The position numbers and the translations under genes were made by a program. Below are positions 1 to 11,423 of a stretch of 64,000 nucleotides of DNA, piece by piece. This stretch comes from Selaginella moellendorffii (Eukaryota > Streptophyta > Lycopodiopsida > Selaginellales > Selaginellaceae): the NCBI RefSeq assembly GCF_000143415.4, contig NW_003314305.1, positions 1,504,101 to 1,568,100 of the forward strand, written 5' to 3'. Below the pieces are notes generated by a model. The model had not been told where the DNA came from, made no database searches, and worked only from the letters and a program-made list of their open reading frames with translations. Positions within the stretch are counted from its first letter, which is position 1. Each line of letters starts with the position of its first letter.

Positions 1-515
1 AAAAAAGAAACTAAAATAAACACTATCAACCTATTCCAAAACCCTGACATACAAACATATATATACCCTCACAAAAAAAACTAAAAATATATGCATCCTT
101 ATCAGTAATTCAAAGAATATACTTCTTTTTAACAATCAGACCTTATTTTGGAAAATATTAACCAAGAAAAAAAAGAAAACACCTAACCTCTTCCCATGGT
201 CTTTCTTGACAATAAATTATGATCCTATGATTATGCCTTGGGTCATGACATAAGAGTAATGCTTGTGACATGTCATAATGATGTAATAAGTTTGTGCAAT
301 GCAATTTTTTTTGTAATACTCTTTCATTATTTTTTTCAATTATCTTCAAGTTTAAAAGACAAATGCAACATTGGGTCACAAGGGTTTACAGTTTCTGGAG
401 GCAGCTCTTATATAAAATGTATTCTTGAAAAGTGAAACTGCAGTTTCTAAAATATATATATTAGAATGTTAAAAGGTAAAGCTATTAGCGATTAAACTTA
501 AACATTTTTATATAA
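1..515. repeat. AT-rich flank of a terpene synthase-like repeat unit
   Basis: No gene is visible. The stretch 238-500 resembles 1775-2060, 9865-10180 and 32796-33078, which all lie on the downstream side of MTPSL copies. It is therefore the 3' flank of another copy of the same repeat unit. Confidence 0.6.
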
Positions 516-935
516 ACTGAACCTGGTTGCATGGAAGTTAAGCAGCAAATCGTTCTTCTCCTCAGAGGCCAAACTAGAGCAGCTGTTGCTACTGCTCATA
601 ATTTTCATCAGCTTTGTGAAGCATGAGCCTGTTGGACCCTGGATCCCATGCTGAACTGTGTGTTTGATGTGTCGTCAATGCAGTTGTCGGCAATTGTGTA
701 CCACGCCACTAACTTACCAATGTCTGAGACGCGTTCCTTGAGTCCATATGGATTCATCACACATGCCACGAGAGCGTACTTCTCATTTACCAGCATCTGC
801 TTCTGGAGCTTCGTCTCTGGATGAGCGCATTGAAGAGCCCAAGCGTCCGATCTCATCATAGGCCAGGTGGTTTTTTGAGAGGGAAGGAACAGCACACCTT
901 CGATAAAACTCCCTGATGGGCTGCTGATGAGCCAT
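516..935 (-). pseudogene. MTPSL terpene synthase fragment, copy A (N-terminal part)
   Basis: Minus-strand remnant of a microbial-type terpene synthase-like protein. It starts at an ATG at 935 (MAHQQPIREFY). It matches the N-terminal half of the copies near 4.1, 11.4 and 34.3 kb, including the segment PYGLKERVSDIG and an aspartate-rich segment ADNCIDD. The frame shifts within the first 40 codons, because the N-terminus and the later part lie in different frames. The copy stops abruptly near 516, so the C-terminal half with the second metal-binding motif is missing. It cannot encode an active synthase. The family call rests on the other copies, which carry the NSE motif. Confidence 0.7.
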
Positions 936-1744
936 TTTGCAAAACACAAATGTAAGAAAGAACTGAAGCAAAGAATGATACCTCTGCCTCCAACTTATAT
1001 ACACTAACAAGTTGTTCGTATTCAAGGTAATCAGAATTATTAATTTCAAGAAGTCTAACAGTAACAGATAACTAGCACTGATCTTCCAAGCATATGTATC
1101 TCAAACGATCGTGAAAAACAAGATTTTTCTATGAGGCCTTTTGAATGGTTGAGGTCATGACGGGCTGATGGAGCATTGTTGAGTCAACAGTGTTTTTGTC
1201 AAAAGACGACCTTGATAATTGGCGTTGTCCAGGAGTCTTTGCTCAACCAAGTTTGCCGCTGTTTTTCTAGCAGTTGTTTAGCTTAGTGAAGAATGATAAT
1301 TCTATGAACCAATGCTAATCAACAATGAGAATACTAACAAGTCGTTAGTATTCAACGTTCAGAATTACTAGTTGCAACCATTCCAAGCACATGCAATTTC
1401 GACAAAAGATTGGAAGTCTTCACCAACCTAACAGTAACAGATGACTTGATACATGAAAAACACGTTATGACTGTTGACTCAACAATGCGCCCGTCATGAC
1501 CTCAAAGGACTCAGAACAAAATCTTCTCAAAGGATGACATTGACAACTTTTATTCTAGGCTTGCAGAGATCAATCCATTGGGTTCGAGAGTCATTATATT
1601 GGTAGATTCATGTCATGCTCATTCTAGAAGAGTGTGTTCTTTAGGGCCATCAGGGCCAAGCATATTCTTTAAATATTCAGTCAGACATTAGAATATTCTG
1701 TTTTGATGTGGTGATATAAAAAGTATATTCTCACAATAGAGTGC
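936..1744. repeat. Upstream flanks of MTPSL repeat units
   Basis: No intact gene. Blocks at about 1080-1260 and 1400-1640 repeat the sequence found upstream of the MTPSL copies at 4370-4560, 11640-11880 and 34540-34800, and inverted at 16390-16700. A recurring piece contains GTCATGACGGGCTG and GTTGAGTCAACA. Confidence 0.6.
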
Positions 1745-2913
1745 TTTTTTTCATTTCAGGTGATTATGTCTTGGGTTGGGTCTTTGTCATGACTTTGTCC
1801 TTTGTCAAGTATAAGAGTAGTTTTTGTGACAATGTCATAATGTAAGTCTGTGCAATGCAAATTGTTCGCTGTAATACTCTTTCACCTTTTTTTCTGACTT
1901 CCTTCTCAAGTTTAAAAGATAAATGCAACAATGGTCACTCACTGGAAGTATCCTAACTGTATTCAATAAAAAATGTATTCTTGGAAAAGGAAACAACTCC
2001 TTTATGTACTTAAACATTTTTAAATAATTGATATGTTGTATGATTTATATTCTCTTTTAGCTATAGTCTACTTATATGTTTTGGTTGATATTTGTTTAAA
2101 TTGAAATCCGCATTGCACATGGTGAGAGTGATGGATGTCTTGCTGATCAGGAGTTTCCTAGGGGACCACGATACACGAGCCTTGCCAAGTACACGAGCAA
2201 TGAGGAAGATGAACCTCCAGATGGTGATTGGAGGCAAGAGAAACTGAAGCTGCAGAAAGCTGAGGAGAAAGAAGCAATGCTGAAAAGCAAATGCTAAAGA
2301 TGTAGAAGAAACCCTGCAAAGGCCTAGAGGTGATGGCAGAGTAGACTTGATCTTTTCCCTGTTTTTCAGATGCACAAAGAGCGGTGAGAATGCCAATGGA
2401 GTGGCAGAGATGTGAGATTGGCAATCGTAGTTTATGTCACTGAGGGTGTGTGGCAGAAAAGAAGCCTGATCATGAGGCTGAGATGCAGAAGCCTGAACAT
2501 AAGGCTGACCTGCAAAAGCCTGAACATGAGGCTGTGATCCAGAAAGCCTTAGCATGGGCTTGGAAGAATGGCGATTGACCAGAAGATCATGGGGAGTTCT
2601 TGATGGAGAACAAGTGCATTTCCTGATCTAGTAGAGATTAGAGAAGATCTTGTTGTTCGCTGGGGGAGTGTTGGAGCATCACTCTTGCCAACTCACATGG
2701 CCATATCATCTGCCAGCTAGGTCTAGGGTTGTGTCTGTTCGTTTCTGTACAAATACCTGAGAGCAATGAAGCGCTGAGTACTTCCGCTGTGATTCTCTGA
2801 TTTCTATCACTCTGGGTTTTCCCCTCTCCAAGGATTCCCAGTGCTGCAGCTGGAGCTGGGTCCAGTATAGTGGCATCCGGAGGATACCGTGGTACTGTTT
2901 GGGCGGTGATCAG
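1745..2913. repeat. MTPSL 3' flank with an additional low-copy insertion
   Basis: 1775-2190 and 2830-2913 match the 3' flank of MTPSL copies C and D (9865-10400 and 32796-33290). About 630 bp at 2195-2825 is present here but absent there. On the plus strand that extra part has a coding-like piece (acidic and lysine-rich, near 2165-2300) and a short tandem repeat at 2463-2555 with period about 30 bp (KPEHEA-type). It could be the 3' end of a decayed retroelement, or be original sequence deleted in the other copies. I could not identify it further. Confidence 0.45.
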
Positions 2914-2917
2914 TTTC

Positions 2918-3204
2918 ATGCTTTATTTTGTTAAAGTGGAACTTTTCATTATCCCACTTATGGTGTGTGGCCATATGCCATTTTTATAACAACAATAAAA
3001 AATTGAAGTTTTAGCTTTATAATTTATAAATTAAAAACTTTTCATATGATTTTGTGTTATAATATTGTGAAATATAAAAAATAAATTAAAAAACTGATAG
3101 AAATATTAATAAATATTAATTAAGTACTAGGAAATGACATATGGACACATGCTAATTAATGTCCCACTTTACTGAATAAATTCCACTTTAACAAAATAAA
3201 GCAT
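2918..3204. mobile_element. MITE (non-autonomous TIR element), 287 bp
   Basis: The element begins ATGCTTTATTTTGTTAAAG and ends with the exact reverse complement; the terminal inverted repeats are 24 bp perfect (2918-2941 and 3181-3204) with an imperfect extension. TTTC flanks it on both sides (2914-2917 and 3205-3208), consistent with a 4-bp target duplication. The paralogous positions in copies C (near 10391) and D (near 33289) have a single TTTC and no element. It encodes nothing and is AT-rich. It sits at the C-terminal end of MTPSL copy B. The superfamily is not certain from a 4-bp duplication. Confidence 0.9.
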
Positions 3205-3208
3205 TTTC

Positions 3209-4151
3209 TACCATGGTAGCGTTCCGTGCTCCACGTCCAGTGCATGTTCCCCACCATATGAGCCCCCAGAAGGGGTGAGCTGGAGCTCCTTGACCTCAGG
3301 CCACTCACTTATCTCACTGTAGAGCTCCATGAACTCGTCATTCATGGCTGAAATCATGTCACATGCTTCGAACATTGCTTCCTGGAAAGAACACCCCCTA
3401 TTCACACAGATCACCCACTCGTAGCTCCCCTGCATGTATTCCATCCGGAGCGATCCAATGTCGTTCGGCCAGGCCCCGAAGTGACTCCATCGCACACATC
3501 TGCAGGCGCTGGAACTTGGGATTATTGAGCAGGCTGTCTGGAAGCTCCATGTTGAGGGTGTACTCGAGCAGCACCAGCAGAGGCAAAGCGGCAACCGAGG
3601 CCCTCCTTTGCTCGATTTATTCTTCCAAGCTCGATACCGGTCTTTCTTTGTTCTTACCTTTACGTTGAAGTTGCTTCATGTTGGCTGCACACGTCTGCTT
3701 TACTGTGTCCGCAAATCTTTCCTGCTGCTTCACCGTCATTCCCCTACGGAAACTCTTCCACAATTCTGCGAAGAAGAAACTGAACCTGGTTGCATGGGAG
3801 TTAAGCACCACATCGTTCTCCTCAGATGCCAAACTAGAGCTGCTGTTGCTACTGCTCATAATTTTTATCAGCTTCGTGAAGAAGTCATGAGCCTGTTGGA
3901 CGCCACGCCACGAACTTACCAATGTCCGAGACGCGTTCCTTGAGTCCATATGGATTCATCACACACGCCAGGAGAGCGTACTTCTCATTTACCAGCATCT
4001 GCTTCTGGAGCTTCGACTCTGGACGAGCGCATTGAAGAGCCCAAGCGTTCACTGATTTCGTGATTTCGTCGTAGGCTGGGTGGTTTTTGAGAGGAAAGGA
4101 ACAGCGCACCTTCGGAAGATAAAACTCCCTGATGGGCTGCCGATGAGCCAT
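3209..4151 (-). pseudogene. MTPSL terpene synthase pseudogene, copy B
   Basis: A nearly full-length minus-strand copy of a microbial-type terpene synthase-like protein, starting MAHRQPIREFYLPKVR. Known members of the class I fold convert prenyl diphosphates to terpenes using an Asp-rich motif and an NSE motif. Here the NSE motif is recognisable as NDIGSLRME. About 70 bp covering the Asp-rich motif region is deleted relative to copies C and D (FVAWRPTGS instead of FVAWYSIVDNCLDD). There is an in-frame TAA before IEQRRASVA and a frameshift before the NSE motif. The C-terminal end is interrupted by a MITE. It is a clear pseudogene, inverted relative to the carrier gene that follows. Confidence 0.85.
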
Positions 4152-5723
4152 TTTGCAAAACACAAATGTAAGAGAGAACAGAAGTGAAGAATGATAATTT
4201 CTAAGGACCTCTGCCTCCAACTTATATCCAATGTTAATCAACAAGTCGTTAGTATAATCCATGGTAATCATAATTATTAGTAACAACCATTCCAAGCATA
4301 TGCAAATTTGAGTAAAGCCTCGAAGTCTTCACCAACCTAACAGTCACAGATGACTAGTAATCTTCCAAGCATATGTATCTCAAACGATACGTGGAAAAAA
4401 ACGTTAGCTCGTCATGACCTCCTCGAGTCAAAAAACGACCTTGACACTGGGAGTCCTTGCTGTTCCAAGTAACAGGCTTTGTTTTCATTCTTTTCTCCAT
4501 CCATATTTCGGCCTGATTTTGCCACTGTTTTTCTAGCAGTCGTTTGTCTGATGCTCCCACGTCTTCACAGCTCCGGACCTCCTCAAGAGATGACAGAGTG
4601 ACATCAATCCATCAAGAGCCATTACATTGGTTTCTTTGTCATGCTCACCGGAGTGGACCTCCTTATTCTAGAACATTGCAACAAATTTTACAAGTTAGTC
4701 ATAAAGTCCCAAAACAGATGATTATCTTTCTGGCTTTTGAAACTGTATCTGCAAAGTTCTTGGGCCAAATAACTAGATGCATAAATGACAAAGTTAATAA
4801 CTTTTAAAGTTTGTTGCTTATTAGGCTAGAAGTAAAAGTTGTTGCCTATTTATGTTAAAACACCACACCAAATTAAATAGATGGTCTGTGATTGATCGCT
4901 AACCCGAGGATGAAAAATGGATGGCCATACTGCATAAATTAATTTATATTTAGCATTTAAAACTCCCTAAGCCATACATACCAAACATGAAAATTCTATA
5001 AAAAATTATGCAGTAGCTAATTAATATATAACTTTGAGTGATAGTTTGTGTACTACTGTACTACTGATCAAAATTGTAAATTTTTAACTTAACATGTACA
5101 CTTGTATCAATTTACTCAGATTCTACAATGCACATGCTATGATGTTAGTTAATTATAAAGCTTTTAACAAGTAAAAGAAATCATATGATATAAATTATAT
5201 TTAATATTAGAATGTATAAAAGGGCAATGTTTAATGGCAAAAAACTAGGCTTTAAGTGCTTTGAATCAGAAACATTATTGTCTGCAGCTCTTAAACATAT
5301 AAGAAGAGCTTTGTGGTGACAACTATGTATATAACATCTGTTAAAATAACATATTTTATGAATATTATATAAAGAATATGCTAATCAAAACTTTATAAGT
5401 ATGCCTTTTAATTTTTTAGATTAATTTTCTAAAACATTTTATACTTTCATTTAAACCCTTAACACATCTCACCTTATTCAAATTTAAGTTTAAATTAAAT
5501 TAAATAATGTTCTACCTCAAGTGTCAACAATGACTCAACAATGATCTTTTGAATTGGACCACATAATGAGGTCCCAGCTATGAAGAATGTGACAAATTAA
5601 CACTATTTTAATATTTGTACACAAAAACTGTCACCATAACCTTTTTGACTTCGTTGTGATCTTTCCATTCGTATAGACTAGAGAGAAGTATAAGCTGCTC
5701 GCTGCAATGAATTTGTTCAGACG
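4152..5723. other. AT-rich intergenic region upstream of the AUX/LAX-like gene
   Basis: No gene seen. 4370-4680 recurs inverted at 16141-16700, and 4810-4870 recurs inverted at 15966-16020. This shows that a unit containing both the MTPSL and the AUX/LAX-like gene was duplicated in inverted orientation. The proximal 500 bp should hold the carrier promoter, but I see no convincing specific elements. Confidence 0.6.
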
Positions 5724-7448
5724 ATGGGCAACGCACTTGACTGCCAGCAGTTTCTCATTACGGCCTTCTGGAATGGAGGCTCGAGCTTTGACGCATGGCT
5801 CAACATCGGCTCTACCAAGGTTTATCTTTCTCCAGTTTAATTAGATTTTTCAAATGGATTCATTCCATGTTTTCTGGCAGATCGCTCAAATTCTGCTCAC
5901 AATTCCCTTTTCTTACGCACAAGCAGGCCTGCCCTCCGCAATAGCATTTCACGTGCTCCACTTGCTGATGGGCTGGTGGGCAGTTTACATAATTAACATC
6001 CTCTACCTGACGTATCAGAAGAAGCAAAACCCTCCGCTCCAACACAACCAAAAGCGCAATACTCAGGTTACATACTATACTTCTAGCTCAGACTCTACTC
6101 GGAGTCTCGGATTGGTGATTAGTTTCCTTCTTTTGCAGCTGCATGAGGTGTTGGGTGGGCTTCTAGGCAAATGGTGGAGTGTGGCAACTCTTGTCTTGAT
6201 GGTGCCGTGTCTATTCACTGTGTGTGTTATTCAGCTTCATGCCTGTAGCAAGTAAGTGATTTAATTCTTTGTAGACTTTGCCTTATTCTGCTTATAACTT
6301 CAGTATTGTCTTCGAAATGAATGATCAACTTCCAAAAAGAACATGGACTGTGATATTTGGCGCCCTCTTCTCCCTGTCCATTATTATGCCATCCGTTCAA
6401 AACTACAGAGCCTGGTCTTTTCTGGGAGTCATCGCAACTGTTTATACTTCATGTTATCTGGGGCTTGCAGCACTATTCCATGGAAAAGCAAGTGTCTCTA
6501 TATAATTCTCTTTCAGTAGTATCATAATCTTTGTCGTGCAGGTCTCAGATGTTCAAATGTCTCTTGCTCCCCATGGCTATACAGGATATTTTAGTGCTCT
6601 CAGCAATTTTCTGGCAGTTGGAACAGAGATGATACCTGTGTAAGCATTTTATTGAAGCGGTTCATCGTCATTTTTATTTTGTTTTATCTAACTTTGGTTT
6701 TCCAGAGAGCTCATGGACGCAATGTGGAAACCAGAAGACTTCAAAACTCCCTGGTTTTACGGCATGATTTATGTTTTTATGGTGACGATGCCAGCAAGCA
6801 TGACTACCTATGGGGTCTTTGGCGACCAGACGTTGTCACATCCGTCTACTTTGACGTTGTTTCCAAAGTCAAAGTTTCGGGACATTGCAATAGTTATGTT
6901 GCTTCTGCACCAGGCAAGCTTTTATAGTTTCCAGCTTGGTATGGACCTCATCACCTGTCATTTGCAGTTCGTCGTGTTTGGCATTCTGAGCTGGCCGCTC
7001 TACATGTTCTGCGAGAAGTTCTTCAAAGTCCAAGACTCACCAAGCTTCACAAGGAGATCTTTGTTGAGAGTACCTGTGTTTCTAGCGATCTGGTTAGCCG
7101 CTCTTGCATTCCCTTTCCTTCAAGTCTCAGCGCCTGCTGGCATATTCGGAGCCTGGAGCATATACATCATTCCTTGCATTGCCTACATCGTGATATTCTG
7201 GGAGAAAGCTTTGAGTGGTGTAAGTTATGCTCAACTCAACCTCTTACTGATTCCTGCACCACAATTTCTCCCAGGTGCCCCAACCTGCCTTTCCGAAATT
7301 GAGCTGGGAAACAACCTTCAGCATCAACCTGAGCATCATAATCTGGATGGCAGCGATGAGCGGAGTCGCATTATGGGTCAGCATAGCAGCCTACATAAGA
7401 CAAGGTGAACAAGTCGGCATATTCACAAAATGTTACATGTGCAAGTAA
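5724..7448 (+). CDS. AUX/LAX-like auxin influx carrier (intact copy 1)
   Basis: Membrane amino acid/auxin permease family member closest to plant AUX1/LAX proton symporters, which import auxin at the plasma membrane. Exons: 5724-5819, 5881-6066, 6139-6251, 6304-6487, 6542-6639, 6706-6913, 6968-7219, 7275-7448. They sum to 1311 nt, an open frame of 436 residues. Matching landmarks include NGGSSFDAW near the start, LLTIPFSYAQAG, KRTWTVIFGA, NYRAWSFLG, DAMWKPEDFK and the cysteine-containing end FTKCYMCK. It lacks the longer hydrophilic N-terminus of seed-plant AUX1 (about 485 aa). About ten hydrophobic segments are visible. Two introns (6488-6541, 6914-6967) use GC donors; the second could also be read through in frame. 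It is the only intact one of four copies in this window. Substrate is inferred from family. Confidence 0.88.
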
Positions 7449-7546
7449 GCCTGGACAACTACAAGTTTGCATATGCCCTAACTCGGCACAACATTTGACC
7501 TAATTTCAAAACATTCATGAAATTTTTTGACAATGGTGAGAGGTAG

Positions 7547-8722
7547 TCAGAGCAACCCACAGAGCCGAGGTCTGTTACAAACTTGGCGCCCATTTGCTTT
7601 GATGAGGGCCATTGTTCCTGCTGCAATCCCAGCCCATACCACAGAGTAGAAGAACTGGAATATGTCGTGACCGACTGTTATGCAAACCAAGTTAGAGCAT
7701 TTTGGTATTGTGGTCGAGTTTTGGTTTGCTTACCTTGACGCGACGATAAGGTGGTCATGGTTATACCGGTGAGCATCACAGCAGAGGCAAACGGAAGATA
7801 CTGAAAGCGTGACATTCAGAAATCTGTTAGAGCATCAGCATTGAACAACGACGTCTACTTACAGCCAACGCTTCCAATCCATTCAGCTTGAATGGTAATG
7901 GCTTGTTTTCAGCAACAGTGTAGCGGCCCGCCACAAGATCCATAGCGTCCTGTGCATTTTATATTTTTATCATTTTCCGAGAAATTGTTGTGACTCGAGG
8001 GTTGGAAATGCATGTACCTGTCTGATGCCGTCTGTAAAATTGTTGAAGAAGTAGCGAGTAAGGGCGTTGAAGCCATCAGGAATGAGGCCAAATACAGTAG
8101 GCTTCCCATATCTATACAGCAATAGATGAAATCACAGCTCACAACCAGGTAACTTAGAGCCACACCTTACAAAATCTCCTTTTAATGCATTTTGCATGCT
8201 TATTTCATCCCCGTGGTCCGCCCACACTGATCAACAAACTTTTGATCAGTTTTTTTCATCCAACTGGAAGCCAGATGGTGGACTTATAGTTTTTAAACTT
8301 CTTATCGAAAGCTGAACTGCTCCGGATTGTTTCCGACGATTTAAAGACACCCAACTGCTGAAGTTGACTTTCCAATGCTTTTCTTCCAAACGGACTCTGC
8401 GAAGAAAACGCGTACTGGTTCCTGACTGGTTCTAGCTGTAGTTTCAAAAATACTTTGATGTCAATACACACCTGAGTGACATTTGTTCGATCTAAACAGT
8501 CGACACAATTTGTTCTAATAATGCCTTGCTGCACCTGTATAACCTCTCCAACTGGATTAGTCAAAAAGAACCTGTAAGAAGAATAAGGATATGAGCATCA
8601 GATTTGCCTTCTCTTACACATACTGTTGTTGTGAGAAATCTTCTTTTGATGCGTCGTAAAGAATTGACAGTCGCTCGAAGTGTATGTGACCACATATACG
8701 GTGAAAATCATATTGCACATAC
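7547..8722 (-). pseudogene. SAC1/RHD4-type phosphoinositide phosphatase, 3' fragment (copy 1)
   Basis: Minus-strand exons of a SAC-domain phosphatase. The first visible exon (about 8622-8722) encodes the YDFHRICGHIHFERLSILYD block. The next (about 8484-8570) carries the catalytic motif NCVDCLDRTN (CX5R). Following pieces encode [40 protein letters not shown], and a two-helix membrane tail ending RPRLCGLL, as in plant SAC6/7/8 proteins that dephosphorylate phosphoinositides on endomembranes. The N-terminal half of the SAC domain is absent. A splice donor after SSAFDKKFKN is lost, and four codons are missing after ISMQ. It lies tail-to-tail with the AUX/LAX gene, about 100 bp away. Its upstream end abuts a helicase fragment. 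Confidence 0.85.
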
Positions 8723-8854
8723 CTGCAGAAAAAAGATTAAGTTTGCAAAAATGAAGATGAATACATTAGTACCGGAGCTTATCAGTTACCAGACTTTGCA
8801 TAGCATTCCGAGTAGGCAAGACTTAGAATTCCTTTGCTACCTTGCTGGTTAAAA

Positions 8855-9762
8855 TCAGATGTCGTAAAAACTTAAACGCCACTGTTTAGCAACAATGAGT
8901 TCATTAGACACACCGAGGACATTGACAACCTGAAAACCACATTAAGCAGCAGGTTTGAATAGACGTTACAACATACATACATGATCCAGGTACTTGACAG
9001 TGCAGCTAAACAATTGCTGTTGCACGATACTCGATAAATTTGACACAGCTACCTTCTCGACTTTCTCGCCCAAGTCGGAGAAATATGACTTGTAGCGCTT
9101 CAAATCTGCTGTTGGCAGACAGAAGCACCAACCTGTAAAACGGAAATTTGAAACTGCAGTTCCAAGAGCTATTTGACAGTAGCCTACCGTATGTTCTTGT
9201 TCCTGAACATCAGGAGCTTCACGCAGCAGAGTACCATGTCCGACTCAACGGATTGCTCATGCACTTCATCCAGTATAAGGACGTTGTACCGAGAGGCTAC
9301 GGCAATCCCTCTAGCTTTAAGCTGTTCTGGGAAAACACCAGCCGTCTGGAAGACGATTTTGGACCTGCAACATGCATTTCCTTCATTCGCCAATCAAATG
9401 AAGAACCAGACAGTACCTAGCACTTGATTTGTTCAACTGTCCAATATGAAATCCAACTTCATCCCCTAGATCACATCCTCGCTCCTCCGCCACCATCTTG
9501 GCAACAGACACCACGGCAAGGCGTCGTGGCTGCGTACAGAGAATCGGAGAGAACTCATCCTCGAGCAACATTTGAGGAGCTTTTCGCTGCAGAAATCCAA
9601 GCAGTTGAGCAACAAGGGGCTGCGATGAAGAAAAATGCCCACGAAACCTGATTCAGTCTCAGCCAGAATCAGTGTCACCCTGTTCGAGCTCACTTTATCA
9701 ACGATCGTCTGCCGGTGCAGCCGCACAGGGAGCCTCCGCGATCGGGCAACCTCTGACATCAA
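8855..9762 (-). pseudogene. DExH8-like RNA helicase, 5' fragment (copy 1)
   Basis: Minus-strand 5' portion of a DEAH/DExH-box RNA helicase most like the plant DExH8 (CCCH zinc-finger) group. Exons encode LPVRLHRQTIVDKV at the start, motif Ia [26 protein letters not shown], and motif II ILDEVHEQSVESD. A degraded motif III then precedes TADLKRYKSYFSDLGEKVEK and KYLDHV plus VVNVLGVSNELI. The P-loop is ruined: joined across a short intron it reads AETESGRKA instead of GETGCGKS. SAT has become LPT. The helicase C-terminal lobe is missing. The 5' end seems original, because a telo-box-like AGGGTTT lies just upstream (9771-9783). It continues on the same strand into the SAC fragment. Confidence 0.85.
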
Positions 9763-9770
9763 ATGCGAAG

Positions 9771-9783
9771 ATTTAGGGTTTTA
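9771..9783 (-). promoter_or_regulatory. Telo-box-like element upstream of the helicase fragment
   Basis: The plus-strand string ATTTAGGGTTTTA contains AGGGTTT, the reverse of the plant telo-box AAACCCT. It lies about 10-20 bp upstream of the first ATG of the minus-strand helicase fragment. The same string is at 32703-32714 in the second copy. This suggests the fragment kept its native promoter-proximal region. Confidence 0.4.
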
Positions 9784-10389
9784 AGCTTCCAAAATAATTG
9801 ACCTAATTTTAAGTTTTTGTTGACGATTGTGAGGGGTTAAAAGAGAGGTATGGGTTGGGTCTTTGGTCATGACTTTGTGACATGTCATAATTAAGTTTGT
9901 GCAATGCAATTTTTTCTCTTTACGTTGTAATACTCTTTCATCTATTTTTCCGATTTCTTTCAAGATAAATGCAACATACAAGGGTTTACAATTTCTGGAG
10001 GCAGCTCTTATATAAAACGTATGAATCTTGAAAAATGAAACTGCAGTTTCTAAAAGATATATATTTAAAAAGCTATTATCTCTTTTATGTACTTAAGCAT
10101 TTTTATATAAATTAATATGTAATTCATAAGTTTATAATGTATGATTTATGTTCTCTTATATATGTTTTTAAATGTTTTTGTTGATATTTTTTTAGATTGA
10201 AATCTGTATTCTGGTGGTGAGATGATTGATGGATGTCTTGCTCCTAGGGGACCACGAGCCTTGCCAAGTACTTTGGAGGATTTTCCCCTTGAAGCTCCAA
10301 GGGTTCCCAGTGCTGCAGCTGGAGTTGGGTCCAGTATAGTGGCATCTGGCAGCATCCGGACGACACCGTGGTACTGTTTGGGTGGTGAC
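9784..10389. repeat. MTPSL 3' flank between helicase fragment and terpene synthase copy C
   Basis: No gene. The sequence matches 1775-2190 plus 2830-2913 and 32715-33287. A 33-bp stretch near 10003-10035 is absent in the second copy, which is the only clear difference inside the otherwise identical core of the large duplication. Confidence 0.6.
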
Positions 10390-11423
10390 CAGTTTCTACC
10401 ATGGTAGCGTTCCGTACTCCACGTCCAGTGCATGTTCCCCACCATATGAGCCCCCAGAGTGTCCAAGTAAGGGGTGAGCTGGAGCTCCTTGACCTCGGGC
10501 CACTCACTTATCTCGCTGTAGAGCTCCATGAACTCGTCATTCATGGCTGAAATCATGTCGCATGCTTCGAACATTGCTTCCTAGAAAGAACACCCTCTGT
10601 TCACGCAGATCACCCATGGCAGGCTGTGCTCGTAGCTCCCTTGCATGTATTCCATCCGGAACGATCCAATGTCGTTCGTCCAGCCCCCGAAGTCCATCGC
10701 ACACATCTGCAGGTGCTGGAACTTGGGATTATTGAGCAGGCTGTCTGGAAGCTCCATGTTGAGGGCGTATTCGAGCAGCACCACCAGAGACGAAGCGGCA
10801 ACCGAGGCCCTCCTTTGCTGAATTTATTCTTTCAAACTTTGTACCGGTCTTTCTTTGTTCTTACCTCTACGTTGAAGTTGCTTCATGTTGGCCGCACACA
10901 TCTGCTTTACTGTGTCCGCAAATCGTTCCTGCTGCTTCACCGTCATTCCCCTACGGAAACTCTTCCACAATTCTGCGAAGAAGAAACTGAACCTGGTTGC
11001 GTGGGAGTTAAGCAGCAAATCGTTCTCCTCAGAGGCCAAACTAGAGCAGCTGTTGCTGCTGGTCATGATTTTCATCAGCTTCGTGAAGAAGTCATGAGCC
11101 TGTTGGATCCTGCTGGATTCCATGCTGAACTGTGTGTTTGATGCGTCGTCGAGGCAGTTGTCAACAATTGAGTACCACGCCACGAAGTTACCAATGTCTG
11201 AGACGCGTTCCTTGAGTCCATATGGATTCATCACACATGCCAGGAGAGCGTACTTCTCATTTACCAGCATCTGCTTCTGGAGCTTCGACTCTGGACGAGC
11301 ACATTGAAGAGCCCAAGCCTTCACTGATTCTGCGATTTTGTCGTAGGCCGGGTGGTTTTTGAGAGGAAAGGAACAACGCACCTTCGGAAGATAAAACTCC
11401 CTGATGGGCTGCCGATGAGCCAT
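10390..11423 (-). pseudogene. MTPSL terpene synthase pseudogene, copy C
   Basis: Nearly full-length microbial-type terpene synthase-like sequence in one continuous frame of about 340 codons, from MAHRQPIREFYLPKVR to SWTERY-like TWSTERYHG. The aspartate-rich segment DNCLDD lies at about residue 100. The second metal-binding motif NDIGSFRME follows GGWT. The frame is interrupted twice: TAA between KNKERPVQSLKE and IQQRRASVA, and TAG within CSF*EAMFEA. The first stop is shared with copy B, so it predates the duplications. The second is absent from copy B (glutamine there). No intron needs to be assumed. Unless the stops are read through or spliced out it is inactive. Confidence 0.85.

Noticed and set aside
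2640-2915. A complete LTR beginning TGTTGGAG
   Set aside because: The start resembles an LTR, but I found no matching second LTR, no polypurine tract with confidence and no target duplication.
8604-8852. Plus-strand open stretch of 82 codons, duplicated identically at 31535-31783
   Set aside because: Its conservation comes from the recent duplication. The minus strand holds the SAC exon with YDFHRICGHIHFERLSILYD and its intron, which explains the region.
9148-9651. Plus-strand open stretches over the helicase fragment
   Set aside because: They are antisense to exons with clear DEVH and TQPRR helicase motifs and have no independent support.
10824-10850. A 27-bp GT...AG intron removing the TAA in MTPSL copies C/D
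   Set aside because: A GT at 10850 and an AG before CAAAGGAGG exist, but 27 bp is too short for splicing and copy B reads through the same region in frame. I treat the TAA as a true stop.
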